A stretch of DNA of 64,000 nucleotides, from assembly GCF_000827125.1 (NCBI RefSeq), contig NZ_CP010311.1, positions 2,480,001 through 2,544,000 on the forward strand, given 5' to 3'. This DNA is from Geoalkalibacter subterraneus (lineage in GTDB: Bacteria > Desulfobacterota > Desulfuromonadia > Desulfuromonadales > Geoalkalibacteraceae). Below are positions 16,706-25,576 of the stretch, piece by piece. A model generated the notes under the pieces. That model had not been told where the DNA came from and did no database searches. It saw only the letters and a list, made by a program, of their open reading frames with translations. Position numbers and translations under genes: made by a program. Position 1 is the first letter of the stretch. Each line of letters opens with the position of its first letter.

Positions 16706-18457
16706 CTATTTTTTCCCGCCGATCTTGTCCAGCACATTGATCTTCAGGATGGTCTGATTATAAGCCAGCAGCAGGTCGCTTTTCTTGAGAATACCGACGA
16801 GATTACCGTTGCGCGCAACCACCGGCAGGGTCGAGATCTGCTTGCCCTCGAAGATCTCAAAGGCCGTCTCGAAGTGATCGTCCGGGCGCACGATAATCAC
16901 CCGTTTGGTCATGATTTCCGAGGCAACGACAAGATTGCTGAGATCGCCAAGCTGGGCCAGGAAGCTTCGCAGATCGCTCATGGAGAGCATCCCCACCAGG
17001 CGCCCCTCAGAGTCAACCACCGGGAAATGGGGGTAGTGGCTCTTTTCGGATTTTTCGAGGATCTCCCCCAGCACCATATCCTGACGAACCGTCTCGAAAT
17101 CGGTCGCCATGTAATCGCCGACCTTCATGGTGCGCAGCAGATTGACATCGCGCCCGCGCACCATGCGCACCCCCTTGCGAAGCAGCTTGGTTTCGTAGAT
17201 GGAATAACCGTAGATTTTCTGCACCGTCACCAGGCTGATGATGCAGCAGGTCATCAGCGGCAGGATGATTTCAAAATTATAGGTCAGTTCAAAAATAGTG
17301 AAAATTGCGGTGATCGGCGCCAGAGTGGTTCCGGCCACCACCGCGCCCATGCCGATCAGGCTGTAGGCTGCGGCAGTGCCCATCTCCCCCGGAAATATTC
17401 GACCGGCCGAGGCGCCGAATACGCCGCCGAGCAGCGAACCGAGCACCAGGGACGGGGCAAAGATGCCGCCCGAGAAACCCGCCCCCACTGAACCCGCCGT
17501 GGCGACAAGTTTGAGCAGTAGCACCACCGCCATGAGAGCGATTCCCATCTTCGCGGTCAGGGCCTGATTGATGGTCTCATAACCGACGCCAAGGATATGG
17601 GGCCACCCAAGGGCCATAAGACCCAGCATCAGCCCTGCGATAGCCGGCCTGAACTGAAACGGCACGCCGACGCGGGTGAAGAGATCCTCGGCAGCAGACA
17701 CAGAGCGGATGAAAAGGACCGACAACAGCCCGGCGAGCAGCCCGAGAAGGCCATAAAGGGGAAGTTCTGCATAGCTGACAAGTTCGTAGGATGGAATCTG
17801 AAAGGTCGGAAAACTGCCGAGAAACTTATGGGAAACCACCGTCGCCGTAACGGCTGAAATGGCGATATGACTCAGATAGCGGACCTGGAAATCAACCAGG
17901 ATGATTTCGGCGGCAAACAGCATCCCCGCCATCGGCGCGTTGAAGGTAGCGGCGATCCCGGCAGCCGCGCCGCAGGCGAGAAAAACCCGCTTCCACTCCA
18001 CCGGCAGTTTGATCCACTGCGCAAGCGAGGAGCCCACAGAAGAGCCGATATGCACCACCGGCCCTTCCCGGCCGACAGAGGCGCCGCATCCGATGGACAA
18101 AGCCGTGAAAAGGGTTTTGAACAGCGCGGTTGTATGACGGATTGCACCGCCCCTGGTCACAACAGCTTCAATGACTTCAGGCACCCCGGCACCACGTGAC
18201 TCAGGCGAAAAGCGGCAGATTAACGGACCGATCAACAGACCGCCGAAAACCGGCACCGCAACCACCAGATACCAGGGATACTGCTGGTTGACTTCCAGCA
18301 TGGCCTGCGGGTCAGGCCAGAACAGCCCCGTGGTCAGAAGCAGCAGATAACGGAAGCCAATGGCAAGAATCCCGGTCACCAGCCCGATCACAATAGCAAT
18401 GAGTAACAGCAGGATCAGGTTGTCACGGCTTGGGCTGTATTTCCACATGAATTTCAC
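16706..18457 (-). CDS. ClC-type chloride channel/antiporter with CBS domain pair
   Basis: 583 residues. The membrane domain carries the selectivity-filter motifs GCGASVGREGPVVHIG (gating Glu in GREGP) and SVGAGFSGGIFAPSLVLG, plus RGAGVPEV near the N-terminus (position of the GSGIP loop). The C-terminal 130 residues form two CBS modules (MATDFETVRQDMVLGEIL and MTKRVIIVRPDDHFETAFEI) that usually bind adenine nucleotides. It is an inner-membrane Cl- channel or Cl-/H+ antiporter; by sight I cannot tell which, since the proton glutamate is not certain. The start is a GTG with GGAGAG upstream, or ATG three codons later. It converges with the NRAMP gene. Confidence 0.93.
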   Translation of the reverse strand: MKFMWKYSPSRDNLILLLLIAIVIGLVTGILAIGFRYLLLLTTGLFWPDPQAMLEVNQQYPWYLVVAVPVFGGLLIGPLICRFSPESRGAGVPEVIEAVVTRGGAIRHTTALFKTLFTALSIGCGASVGREGPVVHIGSSVGSSLAQWIKLPVEWKRVFLACGAAAGIAATFNAPMAGMLFAAEIILVDFQVRYLSHIAISAVTATVVSHKFLGSFPTFQIPSYELVSYAELPLYGLLGLLAGLLSVLFIRSVSAAEDLFTRVGVPFQFRPAIAGLMLGLMALGWPHILGVGYETINQALTAKMGIALMAVVLLLKLVATAGSVGAGFSGGIFAPSLVLGSLLGGVFGASAGRIFPGEMGTAAAYSLIGMGAVVAGTTLAPITAIFTIFELTYNFEIILPLMTCCIISLVTVQKIYGYSIYETKLLRKGVRMVRGRDVNLLRTMKVGDYMATDFETVRQDMVLGEILEKSEKSHYPHFPVVDSEGRLVGMLSMSDLRSFLAQLGDLSNLVVASEIMTKRVIIVRPDDHFETAFEIFEGKQISTLPVVARNGNLVGILKKSDLLLAYNQTILKINVLDKIGGKK

Positions 18458-18600
18458 GGATGCGGGCTCTCCGGTGGCTCAGGCGTGATAGGAGAAGCCT
18501 AGCATGGCCAACCGGCTTTGTCATTTGAAGCCAGTTTTTCAATTCGGCGGGCGGTGCGGGAAAGATTGTCCCACACACCGTTTAAAGGTATGCTGCCGAC

Positions 18601-19467
18601 ATGAATGAGATGATTGTCACTGATGAAGAAGCGGGCATGCTTGCCGAACGCTTTCTGCAGGCAAGAATACCTGCAGCCCCTCTTTCTTATCTGCGGAAGC
18701 TGCTCAAGTCCGGTAAAATCCGCGATCCGCAAGGGCCTCTTTCCATGACCAAACCTCTGGCCTCAGGAGATCGGATTTTTTTACCGGACAGCGCCCGCCT
18801 GCGCGAACTGCGCAACGCCTCTGAACAACGATCTCCGTCTATTATTTATGAAACGCCCAATATTCTGATCGTGGACAAGCCCGCAGGATTGGCAACCCAT
18901 GCCGGTGAAGGTCACGACGAGGACAACCTGACCGACCGGATATGGCAATGCATGAAAGACCAGGGCGAGCGCTTCAGGGTGGCGCCCATTCAGCGACTCG
19001 ACCTGGAAACCTCCGGTCTCACAATGTTTGGGAAAGGGAAAAAATCCTGCTCGGTGCTGGGTCAGATGATGATGACGCAACCTGTCACCAAAACCTACCT
19101 GGCCCTGGTTTCAGGGAAGATGGATGAAAGCGGCATTCTGGTTTCGGAGATTCCCGCCAAGGGAAAACTCAAAAAAGCCGAAACCGCGTATCAATGCCTG
19201 GCCGCCAATTCCAGGGCATCTTTCCTGCGCATCGTGCTCCGCACCGGCCGTCAGCACCAGATACGACGCCAATTCAAGGATATCGGACACCCGCTGTTCG
19301 GTGACAAGCGTTATCAGGGGCCGAAGGCAGACGGCCTGAACCGGCTGTTTCTGCATTGCGGTCAACTTGAATTCACCGACCCCTTCAGCCATGAGCCGGT
19401 TTCAATCCGGTCGGAACTGCCCGCCGAACTGAACAGAGCGCTGAAGAAGTTCGGCCTCACAATATAA
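18601..19467 (+). CDS. RluA-family RNA pseudouridine synthase
   Basis: 288 residues. The core has ILIVDKPAGLATHAGEG, APIQRLDLETSGLTMFGK (the catalytic Asp in RLDxxTSG, with Gln where His is usual), TKTYLALVSG and LRTGRQHQIRRQFKDIGHPLFGD, all RluA hallmarks. An S4-like RNA-binding segment (APLSYLRKLLKSGKIRDPQG) fills the N-terminus. It isomerises uridine to pseudouridine in rRNA or tRNA; the target within the RluA/C/D group cannot be decided. A dual GGGGACAGG repeat with a hairpin begins immediately after the stop. Confidence 0.9.
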   Translation: MNEMIVTDEEAGMLAERFLQARIPAAPLSYLRKLLKSGKIRDPQGPLSMTKPLASGDRIFLPDSARLRELRNASEQRSPSIIYETPNILIVDKPAGLATHAGEGHDEDNLTDRIWQCMKDQGERFRVAPIQRLDLETSGLTMFGKGKKSCSVLGQMMMTQPVTKTYLALVSGKMDESGILVSEIPAKGKLKKAETAYQCLAANSRASFLRIVLRTGRQHQIRRQFKDIGHPLFGDKRYQGPKADGLNRLFLHCGQLEFTDPFSHEPVSIRSELPAELNRALKKFGLTI

Positions 19468-19493
19468 AGACCTCAAAAAGGGGACAGGACCTC

Positions 19494-19545
19494 AAAAAGG
19501 GGACAGGCTACTTTTCCTATTAAAAAGTAGCCTGTCCCCTTTTTT
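19494..19545. repeat. REP-like GGGGACAGGCTAC palindrome, also a likely terminator
   Basis: A perfect 22-bp stem (aaaaaggggacaggctac... and its complement) with a 6-nt loop ends in a T run. Just upstream, cctcaaaaaggggacagg occurs twice in direct repeat (about 19470-19505). The form is typical of REP/RAYT-associated repeats; it could also terminate the pseudouridine synthase transcript. Confidence 0.7.
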
Positions 19546-19643
19546 CTATCCTAATCAGGTAAAAAAATGGCCCAAGAGGGGACCATTGAAAACAAAGAAG
19601 TTATCGCGGGCTTTATAGCTCCAACCGCCGGAGCCGCGGGGCA

Positions 19644-19985
19644 TCAGTGGTTTTGGATTATATAATTTGGCTCGTCCTGCCCATCAATCCAGGCAGTCAA
19701 AAGATAGCAGATGCCGTCCTCATCGACATAGTACCGAACATGGATACGTCTATAGGCGAGATCTACTATTGCCAGATGAAATTCATGCTGGTTTCCTCCC
19801 AGCATTTTCCGCTTAACCGGCCATGCGCGAGGATGCTTCTCAATGACATCAAGAATTGTCGTCATTGCAGACGGCAACGCCAGGTAGGCAACCGGGCTTT
19901 TCTCCCGAAGGTGGGTCCTCAGTTCGGAGAAGGCGGCAATGAAGGTCGGGGTCTGGCGGATGTTTTTGTATTTGCTGGCCATCAC
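19644..19985 (-). CDS. Putative RelE/ParE-like toxin of a toxin-antitoxin pair
   Basis: The 113-residue basic protein ends in FHLAIVDLAYRRIHVRYYVDEDGICYLLTAW, a strand pattern similar to the core of RelE/ParE-fold toxins, in which a beta-sheet carries basic residues. The N-terminal helical part contains LREKSPVAYLAL. Its start overlaps the stop of the upstream 99-residue gene by 4 bp, the antitoxin-first order common in type II modules. I do not recognise the exact family, so toxin identity rests on size, fold impression and arrangement. Confidence 0.55.
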   Translation of the reverse strand: MMASKYKNIRQTPTFIAAFSELRTHLREKSPVAYLALPSAMTTILDVIEKHPRAWPVKRKMLGGNQHEFHLAIVDLAYRRIHVRYYVDEDGICYLLTAWIDGQDEPNYIIQNH

Positions 19986-20281
19986 CGCTTCTTCTTGGCC
20001 GGGAGATGACCGCTTCTGACCATTTTTTCTCCTATCTTTTTATCTTCCTCAATCATTTCGAGCAGATCATCGATCGGCGCAGAAAGCCCCGCCTTCATCT
20101 CCCGCATCGCCTGCATAGTCATGAGATCAGCTTTTTGTTCAAGGATATCCCCGTCGATGAGACGTTGCGCACCGACCTTGAAAAAGCCTTGCGGTGTCAT
20201 GCCGTGAACGCGGCAGTATTCGTTGACATTGTTCATCTCCGTCTCATCGAGGGTGATGTTGATCTGGTTGCGCTTTGACAT
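19982..20281 (-). CDS. Putative antitoxin, small helical DNA-binding-type protein
   Basis: 99 residues from the ATG at 20281, chosen because GGGGAGCC precedes it. MSKRNQINITLDETEMNNVNEYC suggests a ribbon-helix-helix N-terminus (a short basic beta-strand followed by helix), suitable for operator binding. The C-terminal half is acidic and helical (PIDDLLEMIEEDKKIGEKM), as in toxin-binding tails. It overlaps the toxin start by 4 bp. Autoregulation of the pair is likely but no operator is obvious. Confidence 0.58.
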   Translation of the reverse strand: MSKRNQINITLDETEMNNVNEYCRVHGMTPQGFFKVGAQRLIDGDILEQKADLMTMQAMREMKAGLSAPIDDLLEMIEEDKKIGEKMVRSGHLPAKKKR

Positions 20282-20469
20282 GGCTCCCCTTTCGCTAGGT
20301 TTGATAGTAATTCTATCAATGCCGTTTTTGTTGCGCAAGTATTATTGATGTGATCGGCAGCTTCTGACATCGGACAATTACAACTGATCAACGGGCAAAT
20401 GCTTTTCCTCCAGTCAAATGCCAGGGAGCCATTAGCGAACGTCGCCCAATGTTTTTCGTTCAGGAAAAG

Positions 20470-21552
20470 TCAGTGGCCACAAACGGTCAGATTCCAGGCT
20501 TTCTGCAGCGTCGCAAGGGTCCGGCTCTGCATGCCGATGGCCCTTTCTTTCTTTTTTTCCCATTGAGAAATTCTGCTGGCAGTTATTTTCAGTCGTAACG
20601 CAAACTGGGCCTGAGACTCGCCGAGGGACGACCTCCAGTCGAAGATGGCATTGCCGGTGAGTGGATCGGGGAAGGGAACCTTCGGTAACGGTTCGTTATC
20701 CATTCCCTTTTGAATTGCCTTTTTTACTGGATTTTTTGTCGGGCTAGCCGATGGTTCTGATCGGCCGGTAGTTGATCTGGACGTTTTACCCGGTCGTGAC
20801 TTCCTGGACGGAGTGGGAGGACATTCGACATCCAGGTTATCGGCTTCGGCCAGGTCGATGCCGAAAACATCGGCAATGCCGGTCGCGGCAATGCGCCGTC
20901 GCGAGCTGCCTTTTCGGGTCGTATCGGCCAAAGCGGCGGAAACATCGACCAGCTCCTCATGGTTGACCCCGCGGAGCACAAAAAGCATTTCCGGGGCATG
21001 ATCAAGCCTGGCCCCCACTCCGTAAAGCACCGCGGCAACATGCTTGCACATGCCGGCCCAGTCCGGGCAATCACAGTCGAATTGCATCTCGCCGGGCAAG
21101 GGGAAAAGACCCTCCTTTCGGTCCGACACGACTTCCATGACCCCTTGATCGAGTTTTCCTCGCAACAGATCGATTAAAGATGCGATTTTACCCGAACAGG
21201 CGCGCCTGACGGCGGCCCATTTATTATTATTCAACGGTGTAATGGTAATCTGGACGTTGTACAATTCGGAACCACTGACGATAGCATCGATCCGGCCATT
21301 CGCGATGTCGAGATGACAGACTGATCCGTTTCTGACGTAACTCCGGCCCCGAGGCAGGCGGTTGTCATAATCGCCGAATGACTCCATGTGTTCACACCAC
21401 CCTTTACCCCAGAAAGAAGCGGCAATCTTGCGGCCGCTCAGTTCCACCGGTTGAACAGCAAGTCCCTTCTTTTTCATCTTTTCAAGATGCTTCCTGGCCT
21501 TGGCCCGACGCTCCGCCACTGTGACGTAGGGAGCCCACCCGTAATAGCTCAT
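20470..21552 (-). CDS. SWIM zinc-finger protein with C-terminal XRE-type HTH
   Basis: 360 residues. The N-terminal half includes AASFWGKGWCEHMESFGDYDNRLPRGRSYVRNG (quoted in part), typical of proteins paired with SNF2 helicases. A SWIM zinc motif CDCPDWAGMCKH follows at about residues 160-171 (CxCx(6)CxH). A Ser/Pro/Lys-rich linker leads to a helix-turn-helix at the end: WRSSLGESQAQFALRLKITASRISQWE. SWIM modules bind DNA or protein. The gene follows the SNF2 gene by 20 bp on the same strand and probably works with it. The fused HTH is unusual for this partner and suggests sequence-directed DNA binding or self-regulation. Confidence 0.8.
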   Translation of the reverse strand: MSYYGWAPYVTVAERRAKARKHLEKMKKKGLAVQPVELSGRKIAASFWGKGWCEHMESFGDYDNRLPRGRSYVRNGSVCHLDIANGRIDAIVSGSELYNVQITITPLNNNKWAAVRRACSGKIASLIDLLRGKLDQGVMEVVSDRKEGLFPLPGEMQFDCDCPDWAGMCKHVAAVLYGVGARLDHAPEMLFVLRGVNHEELVDVSAALADTTRKGSSRRRIAATGIADVFGIDLAEADNLDVECPPTPSRKSRPGKTSRSTTGRSEPSASPTKNPVKKAIQKGMDNEPLPKVPFPDPLTGNAIFDWRSSLGESQAQFALRLKITASRISQWEKKKERAIGMQSRTLATLQKAWNLTVCGH

Positions 21553-21572
21553 ATCTTAGATATCTCCCGCGA

Positions 21573-24254
21573 TCATATCGTCGTCTTTTCAATATCGAGG
21601 GTCACTAAACGCAGCAAGGCTTCATCGTTCATCTCGGTCAGAAGCGTTTCCGCGCCTTCCAGCAGTTCGGTCGCCAGGTTGGCCTTGGTTGCGATCAATG
21701 CATCGATCTTTTCTTCCACCGTTCCCTTGCAGACGAATTTATGCACCACCACATTCTTTTTTTGACCGATCCGAAACGCTCGGTCGGTCGCTTGATTCTC
21801 CACCGCCGGATTCCACCAGCGGTCAAAATGAATGACATGACTGGCGGCCGTCAGGTTGAGACCTGTTCCGCCGGCCTTGAGGGATAGTACAAAAAAAGGT
21901 GGTCCCTCGTCACGTTGGAACTGATCGACCAATTTTTTCCGCTCCGCCACCGGGGTCCCGCCATGCAGAACCAGGCCTGAACGACCGTACACCTGGGCTA
22001 GAAACGTCGCCAGCGGCGTGGTCATCTCCCGGAACTGGGTAAAGATCAAGACCTTTTCCTGCCGCGTCGCGATCTCTTCGACAAGTTCCCGCAGCCTTGC
22101 GAATTTGCCACTGCGCTCTTCGGCAAAGTCACCGTCACCGAGAACCTGATCGGGATGATTGCAGATCTGCTTGAAACGCATCAGCGATGAAAGAATCAGG
22201 CCTCGACGCTTCATCCCCTCCTGCTGCTCTTTAAGCGCAGCGGCCAGATCCTTCACCGCCTGACCGTAAAGCCGAGCCTGGAACTTGCTGAGACCGCACC
22301 ATGCCGCCACCTCGACCTTGTCGGGAAGATCACTGATCACTTTCTTATCGGTCTTGAGACGCCGCAGGATATAGGGTTGCACCAGTGCGCGCAAAGGCGC
22401 ATAAGACGGGGGATCATGCTGTTCCAGGCAGGCGATGAACTGCTTGAACCGGGTCGCCGATCCCAGCAGGCCGGGACAGATAAAATCGAACAGCGACCAG
22501 AGATCGGAAAGCCGATTTTCCACGGGGGTTCCGGTCAAGGCGATCCGGGACTTGCCCGAAAGAGTCTTAACTGCTTTGGTCTGCTGCGTGCCGGAATTTT
22601 TGATCGCCTGTGCCTCATCCAGAACAATCAGGTTCCACCTCGGTTTCTGGAGCCAATCCTGACGTTGCAGCATACCGTAAGTCGTCAGCACCGCATCGAC
22701 ACAAGCCAGGGCCGGTTCGGGATCGGCGGCGATTTGTTCCAGGTCCCGGCGCTCCATTTCCGACGGATGCAGACAAACAGTCTTAAGGGATGGGGCAAAA
22801 CGCTCCAACTCGCTCTTCCAGTTGGAAAGGAGCGAGGCCGGCAGAACCAGCAGGCTGGGAGCTTGCTTTTTCCCGTGACCCTTCTGAGCCAGCAACAGGG
22901 AAATGACCTGAATGGTCTTGCCCAGGCCCATGTCATCGGCCAGGCAGGCGCCGAGTCCCAGTTCCGAGAGAAACCAAAGCCAGTTCAAACCGGTCTGTTG
23001 ATAGGGTCTCAGCTTCGTCTGCAAGCCGGGAAGATCTCGAACCGCTTCCAGTCGGGCGGGATCCCTCAGCCCGGCCAGCAATTCGCGCAACCGGTCACCG
23101 GCCTCCACGTAAGCCCAACCCGTTTCTTCCAGCATGGCGTCCTGGCCGGAAAGATTCCGCTGAACTCCCGCCAGCAAGCGCATCCCTTCGATAAACGAAA
23201 GTCCGTCATCTCCGACCTCGGCTTTTACCTTTTGCCATTGTTCGAGAGCTTCCCGGAGCTTTTCGCCATCCACCTCGACCCACTGGCCGCGCACCATGGC
23301 CAACCCTTCCCCGGAGGCGGTCAGAGTGGCGACTTCCTCCGGCGTCAGCGGGGCGCCGTCCAGGGTCAGCTGTACCTGAAAATCAAGCAGAGCCTGAGCC
23401 GAGAGAGTATTTTCGACTTTTGAGCCGACGGTGATCTGGGCCTTGGGGCGGGGGCGCTTCTTCCACCAATCAGGCAGCCGCACAACCAGTCCGCTCTCTT
23501 CAAGAGCCTGAACTTCTTTTAAAAAAGGATAAGCCTCCTCGGGCGTCCACGCCAGCGGATGGTAAATATCATTGCTTTCCAGCAGATCCTTCACCCAGGG
23601 GCAACGATTACCTGCTTCGTAGACCGGTTCCATCAGGCACAACAGCGCCTCTCTGTTATTGGCTCCGGCGTGCTCGCGCAAAGCCTGGCTCAGGGGAAGG
23701 TGCTGGGCGCGGGCGTTTTTACCGAGACGGGGAATATAGGTCGCCATGAAGGCAAACGGAAATTCAGAGTCGTGCTGATTTTCAGCCAGATGGAAACAGA
23801 CCCGGCCGACCTGCCGCCAAAGAGGCGCATGGCGGTGCAGAAACCCGGCCAAACCATCGGGATCGCGGGCAATCGATGCCAGCGTCCAAGTGTCGAGGTT
23901 GCGCCAGATCACTGCAAGAACCTCGGGGTTACAGTATTCCGCACCTGGCATAGGGGGAATACTCAAATGGAGGGCGGCCAGAGTTGCAGCGTCAAGATTT
24001 GGTGACGGCTCAAGCCGTTTGGCAGTTGACTGGTTTTGACAGAGTTGCTGCAGATATCTGGCGCCGAAATCGCGCCAGTACAGCCAGGCAACAGGCCAGT
24101 CCGGCGCAGCTTTCCCCCCTGCCAGCGCTATGATCCCAGCCGGCGCAGAGTCAGCGAAGGCACGGACAATACTGGCATAACGATACTTCGATGTATCGGA
24201 ATCGGAGGTTTCGACCATCACCAGATGGCCGGAGGGATTAAGAGTCAGTTCCAC
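21573..24254 (-). CDS. SNF2-family ATP-dependent helicase/translocase
   Basis: 893 residues. The SNF2 core shows LADDMGLGKTIQVISLL (Walker A, about residue 440), LIVLDEAQAIKN (DEAQ box), ALTGTPVENRLSDLWSLFDF, PYILRRLKTDKKVISDLPDK and, in the second RecA lobe, LSLKAGGTGLNLTAASHVIHFDRWWNPAVENQATDRAFRIGQ (quoted in pieces). The N-terminal 400 residues are the bacterial SNF2-associated region. It would track along double-stranded DNA using ATP. Bacterial SNF2/SWIM pairs occur in accessory regions and in some defence loci; function here is unknown. It is first in a two-gene operon with the SWIM protein. Confidence 0.9.
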   Translation of the reverse strand: MELTLNPSGHLVMVETSDSDTSKYRYASIVRAFADSAPAGIIALAGGKAAPDWPVAWLYWRDFGARYLQQLCQNQSTAKRLEPSPNLDAATLAALHLSIPPMPGAEYCNPEVLAVIWRNLDTWTLASIARDPDGLAGFLHRHAPLWRQVGRVCFHLAENQHDSEFPFAFMATYIPRLGKNARAQHLPLSQALREHAGANNREALLCLMEPVYEAGNRCPWVKDLLESNDIYHPLAWTPEEAYPFLKEVQALEESGLVVRLPDWWKKRPRPKAQITVGSKVENTLSAQALLDFQVQLTLDGAPLTPEEVATLTASGEGLAMVRGQWVEVDGEKLREALEQWQKVKAEVGDDGLSFIEGMRLLAGVQRNLSGQDAMLEETGWAYVEAGDRLRELLAGLRDPARLEAVRDLPGLQTKLRPYQQTGLNWLWFLSELGLGACLADDMGLGKTIQVISLLLAQKGHGKKQAPSLLVLPASLLSNWKSELERFAPSLKTVCLHPSEMERRDLEQIAADPEPALACVDAVLTTYGMLQRQDWLQKPRWNLIVLDEAQAIKNSGTQQTKAVKTLSGKSRIALTGTPVENRLSDLWSLFDFICPGLLGSATRFKQFIACLEQHDPPSYAPLRALVQPYILRRLKTDKKVISDLPDKVEVAAWCGLSKFQARLYGQAVKDLAAALKEQQEGMKRRGLILSSLMRFKQICNHPDQVLGDGDFAEERSGKFARLRELVEEIATRQEKVLIFTQFREMTTPLATFLAQVYGRSGLVLHGGTPVAERKKLVDQFQRDEGPPFFVLSLKAGGTGLNLTAASHVIHFDRWWNPAVENQATDRAFRIGQKKNVVVHKFVCKGTVEEKIDALIATKANLATELLEGAETLLTEMNDEALLRLVTLDIEKTTI

Positions 24255-24640
24255 AACTGTAGCAACTTCCTTCAGATTCTATTGAATGGGATAGATGTAT
24301 AAAATACACTCCATTTCGGAGTCATTCAAACGCAAAAAAGAACTGAGAAGCTGAGAGCATCATTCAGCCATTCATAAACTCGCTGTTAATTGCTATTCAG
24401 GACAGCCTTCTATGCCCACGTTGCGGATTGTTCGGGGTGGAAGGCCAAGAGGTCAATCATGACCCGTTGTAGCGCGGCGTCGTGCCCGATCCGGGGCACC
24501 AGGAAAGCCGTTCAGCATCGCTCCGGTGATCTTCTTGCCTTCCCAGCCGCTCCAACCGAATTGCGCAACCAGTGGCAGCACAGTTTCTTACACAGTTGGT
24601 ACGAGATTCTCCGAACCAGCCAGAATCACTCGCTAAGGGT
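24255..24640. other. Intergenic stretch between the SNF2 gene and the IS200-type transposase
   Basis: The first 150 bp are AT-rich and probably hold the minus-strand SNF2 promoter. Between 24400 and 24560 the minus strand reads like decayed coding sequence (for example DAALQRVMIDLLAFHPEQ after a frame change), but I cannot assign it. The right end of the IS200-type element should fall near 24600-24640. Confidence 0.4.
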
Positions 24641-25072
24641 TTAAGTTAAGTCGAGTTCTCCTTGCCGGTCCAACTCTTCTTGATTCCTGACGTACGCTCG
24701 AATCGTCTCTTCATCCATTCCGACCGTACTGACACAATACCCACGTGACCAAAAATGCTTCCCGGTGAAGCCCTTCTTCACCCCTTGCAACTGCCGATGG
24801 ATATGGATGGCTGACTTACCTTTCAGATATCCAACGAACATCGCAATGCTGTACTTCGGTGGAACACTCAGCACCAGGTGAACATGGTCGGGCATCGCGT
24901 GCCCTTCGATAAGCTCAACTTCCTTCTGGCGACACAACTGCCGGATGATCTTCCCAATCTCCCTGCGAATCCGCCCAAATAGGGCCTTCTTCCGATACTT
25001 CGGTACGATCACTACATGGTATTTGCACTCCCATTTTACATGGGCTAAAACTTTGCCACTCTCGCATGGCAT
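24641..25072 (-). CDS. tnpA: IS200/IS605-family TnpA (Y1 HUH transposase)
   Basis: 143 residues, full length for the family. CKYHVVIVPKYRKKALFG is the usual N-terminal strand. The HUH motif is HVHL in MPDHVHLVLSVPP. GKHFWSRGYCVSTVG and the following helix (EETIRAYVRNQEE) carry the nucleophilic Tyr. It moves single-stranded element DNA by a Y1 mechanism. GGAGG stands directly before the first ATG. No tnpB follows, so this is an IS200-type single-gene element. It looks intact. Confidence 0.92.
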   Translation of the reverse strand: MPCESGKVLAHVKWECKYHVVIVPKYRKKALFGRIRREIGKIIRQLCRQKEVELIEGHAMPDHVHLVLSVPPKYSIAMFVGYLKGKSAIHIHRQLQGVKKGFTGKHFWSRGYCVSTVGMDEETIRAYVRNQEELDRQGELDLT

Positions 25073-25157
25073 TTCCTCCTGCGGGATTTCCCTTAGGGGC
25101 TTTCCTCGGGAGGAAATGTCTTATAAATCGCTGGAACGGCAAAGCCTTTTCTAGTCA

Positions 25158-25174
25158 CACCGGCAGAGCCGGTG
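25158..25174. repeat. Subterminal hairpin at the left end of the IS200-type element
   Basis: caccggc-aga-gccggtg is a perfect 7-bp stem with a 3-nt loop, 86 bp upstream of the tnpA start. IS200/IS605 transposases recognise such imperfect hairpins at the element ends. The exact cleavage site is not determinable by sight; it probably lies within 20 bp to the right. Confidence 0.5.
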
Positions 25175-25322
25175 GTTTACTGAAAGTCTCAATTAAAACC
25201 TACTAAATTCCGGCGACTTCGTCAAGGCCGAGACGTTTTATCCCTCGACGAGTGGACGACCTTTCACCTTAAACCATTGATAGCGCGGCATATGAAATGC
25301 GCACTTGAAGCACAAAAGACGA

Positions 25323-25352
25323 AAGGGATTAGCGAAAAATCGCTAATCCCTT
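25323..25352 (-). terminator. Terminator of the tRNA-Arg gene
   Basis: A perfect 13-bp stem (aagggattagcga / tcgctaatccctt) with an aaaa loop lies 9 bp beyond the encoded CCA of the tRNA on the minus strand. Confidence 0.75.
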
Positions 25353-25361
25353 GAATTTTCT

Positions 25362-25438
25362 TGGTGCGCAATGCAGGATTCGAACCTGCGACCTTCGGCT
25401 CCGGAGGCCGACGCTCTATCCATCTGAGCTAATTGCGC
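25362..25438 (-). tRNA. tRNA-Arg (anticodon CCG)
   Basis: The minus strand folds as a full cloverleaf of 77 nt. The acceptor stem is GCGCAAT/ATTGCGC with an A discriminator and encoded CCA. The anticodon stem TCGGC/GCCGA holds the loop CTCCGGA, so the anticodon is CCG. The T arm has GGTTCGAATCC. It reads the arginine codon CGG. A terminator follows. The neighbouring block (19.5-25.2 kb) is accessory, but no attachment-site duplication of the tRNA 3' end was found. Confidence 0.96.
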
Positions 25439-25509
25439 ATGGACTGCTTTGTATATCTTATCCATGATTCAAATGCAACATGAAAAAAGGCAATCGGTAC
25501 AGCTAAAAC

Positions 25510-25539
25510 TTGTGTTCCCCGTCAGAATCCTGGTAAAGT
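25510..25539 (+). promoter_or_regulatory. Candidate sigma-70 promoter of the MBL-fold gene
   Basis: TTGTGT, an 18-bp spacer and TAAAGT end 37 bp upstream of the ATG at 25577. It is a moderate match by sight only. Confidence 0.35.
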
Positions 25540-25576
25540 AAAAATCGGCTAATTTTAAAGATCGGGTTTTGACATT

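Noticed and set aside
14913-16757. A 614-codon plus-strand frame across nagZ and the NRAMP gene
   Set aside because: It is an alternate frame of two well-supported genes, Arg/Pro-rich in composition and without domain motifs.
24390-24644. An 84-codon plus-strand gene
   Set aside because: No ribosome site, Arg/Ser-rich composition and no family resemblance; the region looks like decayed sequence.
25362-25438. tRNA-Arg as the attachment site of an integrated island (19.5-25.2 kb)
   Set aside because: No integrase gene and no repeat of the tRNA 3' end were found in the window.
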